From GCA-2794515 sp033763335 (lineage in GTDB: Bacteria; Chloroflexota; Anaerolineae; Aggregatilineales; Phototrophicaceae): DNA of 64,000 nt. Of this stretch, positions 50,739 to 59,363 are shown one piece after another. A program made the position numbers and the translations under genes. The stretch spans positions 1 to 64,000 of the forward strand of contig JANRKU010000010.1 of assembly GCA_033763335.1 (NCBI GenBank). Direction: 5' to 3'. Position 1 is the first letter of the stretch; each line of letters begins with the position of its first letter. The notes below the pieces were generated by a model, which was not told where the DNA came from, made no database searches, and saw only the letters and a program-made list of their open reading frames with translations.

Positions 50739-52109
50739 GTGCCACAACCATCTGCATTAGCAACAGAAGAGATTGAATATATCCCCACAATAGAGCCAAT
50801 TCGTCTTGCATGGGGGATCTTGCTTATTTCATTTGGGATATTTTGTACCATCTGTATTTCTAGCCTGTTATTAGGGCATTTTTTCTTTTTTCAATCATCA
50901 GTCTCTTTGGATATGACATTAACGGTTGGCAAAGGTACAGTGCGCGTAAAAGTGGGTAGTGAGCGAGAACAAGCCGAGAGCCGTTTTCGTAACCTGACCT
51001 CAGAAACGACCATTAGCACCGATAGCACCGATTTATGGTCACAAGCCACGATTACATTTGTTGACCCCAATTACGAACAACTCATTATCACCATGTCGCT
51101 CAAAGGCAACACAACGGTACGCTTAGAAAATGCTACCCGTCCACGATTTAATTGGACATCGGCAGATTATCAGATTAGCCTTGTGGATTTGACGGGTGAA
51201 ATTGACATATTGGTTTCTGATGGCTTAAACCGCGATATATCGGTGTCTATTCTCACACCCAATGGCGTCGAGATGCTTTTATTGAGCAGTGGGCGGTATG
51301 TGATTGATGCGTCATTGACCGAGGTCAGCATTACCAATCGGTCTGGACAAGCGGCGATACGTGCTAATGCCAATAATCCTACTGCTGAATCGGTGGGAAA
51401 AGGGGAAAAAGCCACTCGGATGGGCGAAGAAACGATTATCACACGCACACCGGCTATGATTGAATTACTCGAAAATAGCGATTTAGAAACCTTAATTCCC
51501 TATCAAGATGGGTCAACCCAAATTATTAATGACCCGCCATTTGATTGGACATGTAGCAACGGACCTGCTAATAATTTGCCTAGAGGCAATTATTATCATG
51601 ATATTGCACCAGATGGGCGGGTAAGTTTGCACCTTAAACGATTGAATGGTGCAACATCAAATGGTTATACTCGTTGCTCACAAGTTTTTGCAAATGGCTT
51701 GGATGTGACGCAATATGATTATTTGGCATTTCAAGCTGTGGTATACATCAATTATCAGTCATTAGAGGGGTGTGGTACTGAGGCGAGCGAATGTGCTTTG
51801 ATGCTTAATGTGGAATATACCGATGTGAATGGGGCAAGCAGGCGTTGGTTTCATGGGGTCTATGCCCGTCCATTGCCTTCTAGCTCATCGTGGAAGCGTA
51901 TTTGTGATGACTGTGTGCAAGAACACGTCCTCATTTATGAGAAAACATGGTACATTTATAATAGTGGGAACTGGTTAAATTTATTTATAGCAGACCGTCG
52001 CCCCGCCAAAATTAATGAAATCCGCTTTTATTCAGAGGGACATGAATATGATGTTTTTGTGGATGAAGTGGCTATTTTGGCACGTCCGATAGAAGCTGAA
52101 CAACCATAA
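50739..52109 (+). CDS. Membrane-anchored FecR-like protein with C-terminal carbohydrate-binding-like domain
   Basis: 456 residues, GTG start with AGGATA upstream. A cytoplasmic N-terminus of about 20 residues precedes one transmembrane helix (about 24-50, AWGILLISFGIFCTICISSLLLGHF). Residues about 55-235 resemble the FecR beta-helix, with repeated short strands such as ISLVDLTGEIDILV, VEMLLLSSGRYVIDAS and VSITNRSGQAAIRAN. From about 265 a jelly-roll-like domain follows (FDWTCSNGPANNLPRGNYYHDI ... YDYLAFQAVVYI ... INEIRFYSEGHEYDVFVDEVAIL), with Cys pairs. It may sense or bind an extracellular ligand. The zinc-ribbon gene follows after 12 bp. Confidence 0.72.
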   Translation: MPQPSALATEEIEYIPTIEPIRLAWGILLISFGIFCTICISSLLLGHFFFFQSSVSLDMTLTVGKGTVRVKVGSEREQAESRFRNLTSETTISTDSTDLWSQATITFVDPNYEQLIITMSLKGNTTVRLENATRPRFNWTSADYQISLVDLTGEIDILVSDGLNRDISVSILTPNGVEMLLLSSGRYVIDASLTEVSITNRSGQAAIRANANNPTAESVGKGEKATRMGEETIITRTPAMIELLENSDLETLIPYQDGSTQIINDPPFDWTCSNGPANNLPRGNYYHDIAPDGRVSLHLKRLNGATSNGYTRCSQVFANGLDVTQYDYLAFQAVVYINYQSLEGCGTEASECALMLNVEYTDVNGASRRWFHGVYARPLPSSSSWKRICDDCVQEHVLIYEKTWYIYNSGNWLNLFIADRRPAKINEIRFYSEGHEYDVFVDEVAILARPIEAEQP

Positions 52110-52121
52110 GATGGTGGTATC

Positions 52122-52676
52122 GTGATTAGTGAAGAGACAATCAACAACATAATTACCCTTGCTGGTGGTTACATGGGATTGGTGGTAGGGGCATTTTGGC
52201 TTGGCAGTGTTATTTGGACATTCAAAGATATTCGCGCCCGTTCCCGCGATTTTGTCGTCCGCATTTTCGCGGTGGGGCTGGTGGCATTGCTCACCTTGCC
52301 CGGATTCATCCTCTATTTGTTCATCCGCCCCAAAGAAACACTCGCAGAAGCCTATGAACGCTCATTAGAAGAAGAAGCATTGCTTCAAAACATTGAAGAA
52401 AAACCGACTTGCCCCGGATGTAGTCGGCGGGTCGAGGTATCATGGCAAGCCTGTCCGAGTTGTCATACACGCCTCAAAAAAGCCTGTATTCAATGCGGTC
52501 AGTTACTTGAACTTTCATGGAAAGTTTGCCCACATTGCACAACACTACAGACTAACCTAAATACCACTGATGTTTTATCGGAATTGACCTATAAACCTCA
52601 AAGCACCTCTCGTAAACGCCAAACCAGCGAAACATACAACACGACTGGTCTGGAATTTATTGACGAGAACGAATAA
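52122..52676 (+). CDS. Membrane protein with double zinc ribbon
   Basis: 184 residues, GTG start. Two hydrophobic helices (about 10-32, TLAGGYMGLVVGAFWLGSVIW, and about 46-66, IFAVGLVALLTLPGFILYLFI) are followed by a cytoplasmic acidic helix and two zinc ribbons: CPGCSRRV / CPSCHTRL and CIQCGQLL / CPHCTTLQ, four CxxC pairs. It resembles zinc-ribbon membrane proteins of unknown function that often accompany secretion or envelope genes. It is probably in an operon with the FecR-like gene. Specific role unknown. Confidence 0.78.
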   Translation: MISEETINNIITLAGGYMGLVVGAFWLGSVIWTFKDIRARSRDFVVRIFAVGLVALLTLPGFILYLFIRPKETLAEAYERSLEEEALLQNIEEKPTCPGCSRRVEVSWQACPSCHTRLKKACIQCGQLLELSWKVCPHCTTLQTNLNTTDVLSELTYKPQSTSRKRQTSETYNTTGLEFIDENE

Positions 52677-52696
52677 TTGTAAAATAGATTAAATCA

Positions 52697-52723
52697 TAAG
52701 GGCGCAACAGTATTGCGCCCTTA
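52697..52723. terminator. Bidirectional hairpin, GGGCGCAA type
   Basis: TAAGGGCGCAA (52697-52707), loop CAGTA, TTGCGCCCTTA (52713-52723), a perfect 11-bp stem between the convergent zinc-ribbon and pyruvate kinase genes. Confidence 0.85.
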
Positions 52724-52746
52724 CAAGATAATACATGCTAATTTTT

Positions 52747-54195
52747 TTATGCTTCTATGGTGTGGATTTTGAGGAAATTGGTCTGATTCACACCGCCAAA
52801 AGGCACCCCTGCAATAACAACAACCGTATCACCACGCTGTGCATATCCCTCTTGTACCATATATTGAGAAACCACATCCAACATTTCATCTGTATTATTA
52901 AAATTGGGGATGAGGATGGGTATCACACCCCAAACCAATGCCATTTGACGATAGGCAACAGGATTGGGTGTCACACAGACAATGGGCGCACGCGGACGTT
53001 CACACGCGACACGCCGAGCCGTATACCCACTTTGGGTCACGGTAACAATCGCGCGTGGGTTGAGTACCTCAGAGATAAAATAGGTCGCTTCGCTGATAGC
53101 ATCAGAAATAGCTTCGCCATTGGTATTGAGGGTGTTATGTTGTGACCATGTAGCAGGGCGATTTTGCCAAATGCTCTGTTCTGCAATGGCGGCGATAGTT
53201 GCCATAGTTTCGACAGATTCAAGCGGATATTGTCCAGAAGCACTTTCGTTACTGAGCATCACCGCATCTGTGCCGTCTAGGATGGCATTATACACATCAC
53301 TGGCTTCAGCACGGGTGGGGCGGGGGGAAGCAACCATAGAACTCAACATTTGTGTGGCAGTGATAACGGGTTTGCTGGCTTTGTTGCACAGCTTGATAAT
53401 CCGTTTTTGATGAAATGGCACTTCTTCTGCGGGGGTTTCGACACCTAAATCCCCACGCGCCACCATAATGCCTTCACAAACATTGATGATTTCTTCGATA
53501 TTTTCCAATGCCTCATGTTTTTCGATTTTGGCAATCACGCCAGCATCTTTGCCCAAATGACGCATGAGCCAACGCAATTCACGAATATCATCGGCAGAGC
53601 GCACAAAGGACATGGCGATATAATCCACATCCTTTGAAAGCGCAAATTCAATATCTTCGCGGTCTTTATCGGTAATAGCAGATAAGGTGAGATGAGCATT
53701 AGGAGCCATCACCCCTTTACGAGAGCTGAGAACACCACCCAAAACGACCTCACAAACGAGACCATTGGGTACGAGGTCAACAATCATAAATTCCAAATTG
53801 CCATCATCCAACAACAGGCGCAAACCGGGCTTTAGGTCACGGACAAATTCTGGATGTGGAAGCCTTACCACATTATTAGTACCATCAGCCTCGTTGAGTG
53901 TGAGGGTGAGCCTATCCCCTTTTACCAATGTGATGGGATTCTTAATCGCTCCCACCCGAATTTTTGGACCCTGAATATCTGCTAAAATTGCGACAACACG
54001 TTTTTCTTCATCGGCAATTTGACGAATGAGGTCAATAGATTGTCCATGTCGTTCCTTGTCGCCATGTGAAAAATTGATACGAGCGACATCCATACCCAAT
54101 TGAATAAGGCGACGGATTTTATCCTCGTCCCAAGACGACGGACCGATAGTGGCGACAATTTTTGTTCGTTTGGTGTGAATACGCGCTAAAACCAC
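52747..54195 (-). CDS. pyk: Pyruvate kinase
   Basis: A 482-residue glycolytic enzyme making pyruvate and ATP from phosphoenolpyruvate and ADP. Segments: RTKIVATIGPSSWDEDKIRRLI, RINFSHGDKERH, ADIQGPKIRVG, the catalytic/metal signature VIAKIEKHEALENIEEI, and DGTDAVMLSNESASGQYP (the usual SxEtA has become SNESA). The C-terminal allosteric domain ends in VVIAGVPFG. The enolase gene lies 56 bp upstream on the same strand, so the last two steps of glycolysis are encoded together. Confidence 0.96.
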   Translation of the reverse strand: MVLARIHTKRTKIVATIGPSSWDEDKIRRLIQLGMDVARINFSHGDKERHGQSIDLIRQIADEEKRVVAILADIQGPKIRVGAIKNPITLVKGDRLTLTLNEADGTNNVVRLPHPEFVRDLKPGLRLLLDDGNLEFMIVDLVPNGLVCEVVLGGVLSSRKGVMAPNAHLTLSAITDKDREDIEFALSKDVDYIAMSFVRSADDIRELRWLMRHLGKDAGVIAKIEKHEALENIEEIINVCEGIMVARGDLGVETPAEEVPFHQKRIIKLCNKASKPVITATQMLSSMVASPRPTRAEASDVYNAILDGTDAVMLSNESASGQYPLESVETMATIAAIAEQSIWQNRPATWSQHNTLNTNGEAISDAISEATYFISEVLNPRAIVTVTQSGYTARRVACERPRAPIVCVTPNPVAYRQMALVWGVIPILIPNFNNTDEMLDVVSQYMVQEGYAQRGDTVVVIAGVPFGGVNQTNFLKIHTIEA

Positions 54196-54250
54196 AACAT
54201 TTCCTCCAAGTTCAAGTCACAACGCACATGGACATCTATCATAGCGCAAA

Positions 54251-55537
54251 TTACAGTTTTAGGTTAGTGAATGCTTTCAATCCCGCATAAACTGCCGAAC
54301 TACCCAGTTCTTCTTCGATACGAAGGAGTTGGTTATATTTGGCAACGCGGTCGCTACGGGCGGGTGCGCCTGTCTTGATTTGACCAGAATTCATGGCAAC
54401 GGCTAAATCTGCGATGGTGGTATCTTCGGTTTCACCACTCCGATGGCTTGTAACGACTGTCCAGCCATGACGTTGTGACAATTGGGCGGCGGCGAGTGCT
54501 TCGGTGAGTGAGCCGATTTGATTCACCTTAAAGAGCAAGGAATTGGCGGCTTTTTCTTTGATAGCACGTTGGACACGGGTCACATTGGTAACAAGCAAGT
54601 CATCACCCACGATTTGCACACGGTCTCCGATGGTAGCGACCAACCGTGACCAATTTGCCCAGTCGTTTTCTGCCAGACCATCTTCTAGGGAGATAATGGG
54701 GTAGCGATTGACCCAATCTGTCCAAAATTCGACCATTTGCTCGCCAGTGAAAACTTTGCCTTCAATGTCGAGATGATATTTTCCATCTTTATATAGTTCA
54801 GACACGGCAGGGTCTAATGCAATGCGAATTTGTTCGCCGGGTTTGAAGCCAGATTGGATAATAGCTTCCATGATGACATCTAAGGCGGCTTGATTTGACC
54901 CTAAACTGGGGGCAAAACCACCTTCATCGCCAACATTGGTTGAGTGACCACCCTTATGTAATACTTTTTTGAGGGTCTGATAAATTTCCACACCCCATTG
55001 CAACCCTTCACGGAAGCTAGATGCGCCGACAGGCATGACCATAAATTCTTGGAAGTCGGTGCTACCAACGGCGTGCTTGCCACCATTCATGATGTTCATC
55101 ATGGGGACGGGCAACACATGGGCATGGACACCGCCCAAATAGGCATAGAGGGGTAAGCCAACAGACGCAGCGGCGGCATGTGCCACAGCCATCGAAACAC
55201 CCAAAATTGCATTTGCACCCAATTTACTCTTGGTGGGTGTACCATCAAGGGCAATCATTTTGTCGTCAATAGCTTTTTGGTTGAAGATATATTCACCAAC
55301 AAGGGCTTCTGAGATAATTTCATTAACCGCGGCGACAGCTTTGAGGACACCTTTGCCACCAAAGCGTTTGGCATCACCATCACGCAATTCGAGGGCTTCA
55401 TGTTCGCCTGTGGATGCGCCACTAGGAACGATGGCACGTCCAAAAGACCCATCTTCCAAAAACACTTCTACTTCAATTGTAGGATTTCCGCGTGAATCTA
55501 GCACCTCACGGGCGTGAATACTTTCAATAACAGACAT
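54251..55537 (-). CDS. eno: Enolase
   Basis: A 428-residue enzyme converting 2-phosphoglycerate to phosphoenolpyruvate. Signature pieces: IHAREVLDSRGNPTIEVEV, GASTGEHEALELRDGD, LPVPMMNIMNGGKHA, SLEDGLAENDWANW, GDDLLVTNV, LFKVNQIGSLTEAL (active-site Lys) and SHRSGETEDTTIADLAVA. Length is standard. It starts the eno-pyk pair. The 3' end of the second TnpB element begins about 115 bp upstream of it. Confidence 0.97.
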   Translation of the reverse strand: MSVIESIHAREVLDSRGNPTIEVEVFLEDGSFGRAIVPSGASTGEHEALELRDGDAKRFGGKGVLKAVAAVNEIISEALVGEYIFNQKAIDDKMIALDGTPTKSKLGANAILGVSMAVAHAAAASVGLPLYAYLGGVHAHVLPVPMMNIMNGGKHAVGSTDFQEFMVMPVGASSFREGLQWGVEIYQTLKKVLHKGGHSTNVGDEGGFAPSLGSNQAALDVIMEAIIQSGFKPGEQIRIALDPAVSELYKDGKYHLDIEGKVFTGEQMVEFWTDWVNRYPIISLEDGLAENDWANWSRLVATIGDRVQIVGDDLLVTNVTRVQRAIKEKAANSLLFKVNQIGSLTEALAAAQLSQRHGWTVVTSHRSGETEDTTIADLAVAMNSGQIKTGAPARSDRVAKYNQLLRIEEELGSSAVYAGLKAFTNLKL

Positions 55538-55652
55538 GAATTTGTCTCCTTAATTGATTTGACTGAATATGCCCAACCTATAGATGGGCTAAAAGAGGAC
55601 TATACCCCTTTCGACCCAAAAAAACCACTGTGATAACCTAAATTTAACGCTT

Positions 55653-55790
55653 GTGACGCTCCACATGCCCACTTAGGCAGTGGCTTCTGTTGTACGCACG
55701 GCGTTACCTACCGCCCACGTTACCCAACACGGGTGCGTCCCACCCGCCTTTTCTTAAAATATTGATTGCCGCATTGTGGTCTCGGTCTAA
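55653..55790 (-). ncRNA. Candidate omega (guide) RNA scaffold and right end of the second tnpB element
   Basis: Just past the tnpB stop codon, the minus strand folds CCACTGCC with GGCATGTGG (55661-55683, one bulged base), then GGAG and terminal GTCAC ending at 55653. This mirrors the right end of the first element. The guide would be read from 55652 downward. The 5' limit, inside the tnpB coding region, is a guess. Confidence 0.4.
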
Positions 55791-56852
55791 CGATAATCCA
55801 CACTGCTCACACTCTACCCATCTCGTAGATAGGGTGAAATTCTCAAATGCACAGCCACAATTTGAACACCATTTGGATGTATTGGCGGGGTTGATGATGA
55901 GTAACGCACGATTGGCACTCACAGCCTTATACGTGAGGTACTGTCTCAATATTCCCCACCCACTATCCAAAATGGACTTGCTCAAGTGGCGGTTCTTAAC
56001 CATATTCGTGATGCGTAAATCTTCTAGGACAATGCCATCATAATTTTGCACAAAATAAGTTGAAATTTTATGCAGAAAATCACTCCGTTGGTTGGCAACA
56101 TGACCATGTACTCGTTGCAACCGTGTTCGATTTTTCTTGTAGTTGTTGCTCCCCTTCACCTTGCGCTTCAATGCCCTTTGTACTTTCTTCACTTGTTTTT
56201 GGGCTTTGCCATAGTATTTGGGATTGTCTATCTTTTCGCCATCACTGGTGGTGATGAGTGAGGTAATGCCGACATCTATCCCAACATACCGCCCCGTTTT
56301 GGGCAATTCCTTGCTTGGTGGTTTGGTTATCACAATAGAGACAAACCATTGACCCGCTTGGTATTTCACACGGATGGTTTTTATTACTGCTCCCTCTGGC
56401 AACGGGCGGTGCATCCGAATCGGGATTTTACCCACGCCTGTGATGTGTAACCGATTGCCAATCACCTTAAAGCCATTGCCATGTTCTTTAAATCCGAATG
56501 AGTGAAAGCGACTGGCACTCTTGAAGCGTGGATAGCCTACCTTTTCGCCTGCTTTTTTCTTCCCTTTCGCCCATTTGAAGAATTTCTTCATGGCTTTATC
56601 GAGGTCGTTGGTTGCCACCTGCAACACATGGCTATGCACTTGTTTATTGCCTAAAAATGTCTTTTTGTAGTGCTTGATGAGGGGTTCTTGGTCTTTTTTG
56701 CAGACTGTGCGACCTTCAAGCTCATAGGCATATTTGCGTTCTGCGAGGCACATATTGTACCAATAGCGAGCTACATTCAAGATATAAAGCAATGCCTTTA
56801 TTTGGCTACGTCGTGGATAGAGGCGATATTTGTAGGTAACAACAGGTTGCAT
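55704..56852 (-). CDS. tnpB: TnpB (OrfB) RNA-guided nuclease, second copy
   Basis: 382 residues. Active-site residues are intact: Asp193 in VGIDVGITSL, Glu277 in IVLEDLRITNM and Asp358 in DRDHNAAINI. The zinc ribbon has C329/C332 (CSNC) and C348/C351 (CEQC). It begins MQPVVTYKYRLYPRRSQ, as usual. Sequence similarity to the first TnpB is limited to the family motifs, so these are two separate acquisitions rather than a recent duplication. Transcribed from a clear promoter; ends beside enolase. Confidence 0.93.
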   Translation of the reverse strand: MQPVVTYKYRLYPRRSQIKALLYILNVARYWYNMCLAERKYAYELEGRTVCKKDQEPLIKHYKKTFLGNKQVHSHVLQVATNDLDKAMKKFFKWAKGKKKAGEKVGYPRFKSASRFHSFGFKEHGNGFKVIGNRLHITGVGKIPIRMHRPLPEGAVIKTIRVKYQAGQWFVSIVITKPPSKELPKTGRYVGIDVGITSLITTSDGEKIDNPKYYGKAQKQVKKVQRALKRKVKGSNNYKKNRTRLQRVHGHVANQRSDFLHKISTYFVQNYDGIVLEDLRITNMVKNRHLSKSILDSGWGILRQYLTYKAVSANRALLIINPANTSKWCSNCGCAFENFTLSTRWVECEQCGLSLDRDHNAAINILRKGGWDAPVLGNVGGR

Positions 56853-56887
56853 TACTCAATACCTTTGTTATGCTTGAATTAACTATA

Positions 56888-56915
56888 ATTATACAATCTT
56901 TTGAAATTGGTGCAA
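56888..56915 (-). promoter_or_regulatory. Promoter of the second tnpB
   Basis: On the minus strand TTGCAC (56915-56910) lies 16 nt from TATAAT (56893-56888), about 36 bp before the tnpB start. Confidence 0.6.
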
Positions 56916-56930
56916 TAAAAACACGCCTAA

Positions 56931-56953
56931 CCACTGCCACTAAAGTGGCGTGG
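56931..56953. repeat. Subterminal hairpin at the left end of the second tnpB element
   Basis: CCACTGCCACT (56931-56941) pairs with AGTGGCGTGG (56944-56953), with one T bulge and a short A-rich loop; the loop may be larger in practice. Confidence 0.5.
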
Positions 56954-56994
56954 CTTGCGGCGGGCTAAAGTCTTAAATCTGTCAGTGTGTTTTG

Positions 56995-57008
56995 ATGATA
57001 ATTATCAT
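56995..57008. promoter_or_regulatory. Perfect 14-bp palindrome upstream of iscS, Fur-box-like
   Basis: ATGATAATTATCAT reads the same on both strands and shares the GATAAT/ATTATC half-site character of Fur-type iron boxes. It lies about 80 bp before the iscS start. Candidate iron-dependent operator; the match is partial. Confidence 0.35.
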
Positions 57009-57089
57009 AGACCATATGCCGTTGCAGAGTAACACGCAATGACTTACAATGTGGATTATCACTGTATATATAGAAAAGAGATTTTCGTC

Positions 57090-58265
57090 ATGAAAACCAC
57101 CCGCGATGTTTATTTAGATTATTCCGCCACGACTCCTCTTGATAAGCGCGTTTTAGAAGCAATGATGCCGTACCTCACGGAGATATATGGCAATACATCC
57201 TCAACGCATCGGCATGGGCGCAAAGCGGAAGATGCGATTGAAAATGCCCGCCTCAAAATGGCAAAAATCTTCAATTGCAAACCCTCAGAAGTGATTTTTA
57301 CCAGTGGTGGCACAGAAAGTGATAATCTGGCGATTCGTGGGGTGGCTTGGAACGAACAAAAAACAGGCACAGGGAAAAATCATATTATCACCACACCAGT
57401 GGAACACAGCGCAGTGGGTAAAACAGTCGGTCAAATGGCAGATTTCTTGGGATTTACAGCCACAATTTTGCCAGTGGATGACCACGCGATGGTAGATGTC
57501 GAAGAATTTGCCAATGCCTGTACCGATAAAACAATTGTCGCCAGCATTATTTATTCCAATAACGAGGTCGGCACAATTGCCCCTCTACCCAAATTAGCAG
57601 AACAGGCAAAAATGCGCGGTGTCTTGCTTCATACCGATGCGGTACAGGCGGCAGGTCAATTGTCGTTGGATGTGGATTTGCTCGGCGTGGATATGATGAG
57701 CGTTTCTGCTCACAAATTTTATGGACCTAAAGGGGTAGGGGCGCTTTATTTGCGCGATGGTGTGACTATTGTCCCTAGCAACACAGGCGGAAGCCATGAG
57801 GAAGGGCATCGTCCGGGGACACTTAACACGGCAGGTATTGTCGGCATGGCGGAAGCATTGGTGCTGGCTTATGAAGAACAGGCACAGCATTTAGGTCACT
57901 ATCGAGCATTACGTGACCAATTGGTGGAGGGCATTTTATCCCGTATACCCGATACACGACTCACAGGGCATCCACAGGAGCGCCTGCCATCACACGCGAG
58001 TTTTGTTTTCCAAAATATAGAGACCAACGAATTGCTCATGCACCTCGATATGAAAGGTATTTCTGCCAGTGGCGCATCGGCATGTAAGACGGGGAATCCA
58101 GAACCGTCTGGTGTATTATTGGCGATGGGATTTTCTAGGGCAGAAGCGGGTGGTAGTTTGCGCCTAACCGTTGGGCGCTATACCACAGAAGAAGAAATCG
58201 CTTATGCGATAGATACCCTCGTGGAAGTGGTCGAAAAATTACGTAGATTGAGACGAGCGAATTAA
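57090..58265 (+). CDS. iscS: Cysteine desulfurase, IscS/NifS type
   Basis: 391 residues from ATG 57090 (the longer frame to 57039 lacks family sequence). It is a group I PLP enzyme: VYLDYSATTPLDKRVLEAMMPYL, TSGGTESDNLAIRG, ETPVEH-like TTPVEHSAVGKT, SAHKFYGPKGVGALYLR with the PLP lysine, and SASGASACKTGNPEPSG with the catalytic cysteine in the long mobile loop. It is followed after 3 nt by mnmA, so its main job is probably to deliver sulfur for tRNA thiolation, while sufS serves the SUF system. The IscX gene at 3.4 kb could modulate it. Confidence 0.94.
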   Translation: MKTTRDVYLDYSATTPLDKRVLEAMMPYLTEIYGNTSSTHRHGRKAEDAIENARLKMAKIFNCKPSEVIFTSGGTESDNLAIRGVAWNEQKTGTGKNHIITTPVEHSAVGKTVGQMADFLGFTATILPVDDHAMVDVEEFANACTDKTIVASIIYSNNEVGTIAPLPKLAEQAKMRGVLLHTDAVQAAGQLSLDVDLLGVDMMSVSAHKFYGPKGVGALYLRDGVTIVPSNTGGSHEEGHRPGTLNTAGIVGMAEALVLAYEEQAQHLGHYRALRDQLVEGILSRIPDTRLTGHPQERLPSHASFVFQNIETNELLMHLDMKGISASGASACKTGNPEPSGVLLAMGFSRAEAGGSLRLTVGRYTTEEEIAYAIDTLVEVVEKLRRLRRAN

Positions 58266-58268
58266 TTG

Positions 58269-59363
58269 ATGCGAAATAATGCAGATATACGGGTTGTGGT
58301 GGCGATGAGCGGTGGGGTAGATAGCTCAGTTGCCGCCGCGCTCCTCAAAGAACAAGGCTATGATGTGGTCGGCATGATGATGCGCCTATGGTCAGAAGAG
58401 ACCGTTGAGGGTGGGGCGCATAATCGGTGTTGCACACCAGAGCAACTCAGTGATGCGCGACGCATTGCCGATAAATTAGACATCCCGTTTTATGTGTTGG
58501 ATACCAAAGAGGTATTCCGCAATACGATTGTCGAATTTTTTATTGACCAGCACCGTCAGGGTGTCACACCCAATCCGTGTATTGAGTGTAATCGACATAT
58601 TCGATTTACCTATTTATATGACAATGCCATGGCGCTGGATGCCGATTATTTGGCAACGGGGCATTATGCCCGCATAGATAGCACCCCAGACGGCGAATTT
58701 CGCCTACGGGCAGGCATAGATGAGGCAAAAGACCAAAGCTATGTGCTTCATGTCCTTCAGCAAAAACACATGGCACACACACTTTTCCCGATAGGCGAAT
58801 ATCCCAAGTCAGAAGTACGCAGAATTGCCGAAAAATTTGGATTGCTCTCGGCAAAAAAGAAGGATAGTCAGGATTTATGCTTTTTGGGCGATGGTGATTA
58901 TCGGCGTTTTTTGAATGACCACGCACCAGAGATGATGCAACCCGGTCCGATTGTCCTGAAAAATGGCGAGGTAATTGGCGAACATCAGGGTTTAGCGAAT
59001 TACACCATTGGGCAACGCAAGGGGCTTGGTGTGGCATATTCTGAACCCCTCTATGTGATTGCGACCAATCCCTATCGCAATGCGTTGGTGGTCGGTGTGG
59101 CAGATGATTTGGGCAAGGATAACCTCATCGCCCATCGGGTCAATTGGATGGGTAAAAACCCACCCACAAAGCCATTTCGGGCAGGGGTCAAAATTCGCTA
59201 TAAGGCAAAAATGGTCGAAGGGCTTGTGACCCCTCTGGATGACAACCAGATGCACATCCAATTCGATACCCCGATGCGCGATATTACACCCGGTCAAGGG
59301 GCTGTGGTCTATGATGGTGATGTGTGTATTGGCGGGGGGATTATCCGCAAAGAGACGAATTAA
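58269..59363 (+). CDS. mnmA: tRNA-specific 2-thiouridylase MnmA
   Basis: 364 residues from ATG 58269. The PP-loop is AMSGGVDSSVAAALL. The catalytic cysteines sit in TPNPCIECNRHIRF and DLCFLGDGDYRRFL. TGHYARI, EAKDQSYVLHVLQQ and GQRKGLGVAY are typical. It adds the 2-thio group to uridine 34 of Lys, Glu and Gln tRNAs with sulfur from IscS, encoded directly upstream. The last four bases overlap the convergent glycosyltransferase gene. Confidence 0.96.
   Translation: MRNNADIRVVVAMSGGVDSSVAAALLKEQGYDVVGMMMRLWSEETVEGGAHNRCCTPEQLSDARRIADKLDIPFYVLDTKEVFRNTIVEFFIDQHRQGVTPNPCIECNRHIRFTYLYDNAMALDADYLATGHYARIDSTPDGEFRLRAGIDEAKDQSYVLHVLQQKHMAHTLFPIGEYPKSEVRRIAEKFGLLSAKKKDSQDLCFLGDGDYRRFLNDHAPEMMQPGPIVLKNGEVIGEHQGLANYTIGQRKGLGVAYSEPLYVIATNPYRNALVVGVADDLGKDNLIAHRVNWMGKNPPTKPFRAGVKIRYKAKMVEGLVTPLDDNQMHIQFDTPMRDITPGQGAVVYDGDVCIGGGIIRKETN

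Larger units (their letters stand above)
55653..56956 (-). mobile_element. Second IS200/IS605-type element carrying only tnpB
   Basis: The right end is at the GTCAC complement (55653-55657). The probable left end carries the subterminal hairpin CCACTGCCACT / AGTGGCGTGG (56931-56953), whose sequence resembles the right-end hairpin. No tnpA is present. The exact left boundary is not determined. Confidence 0.5.
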
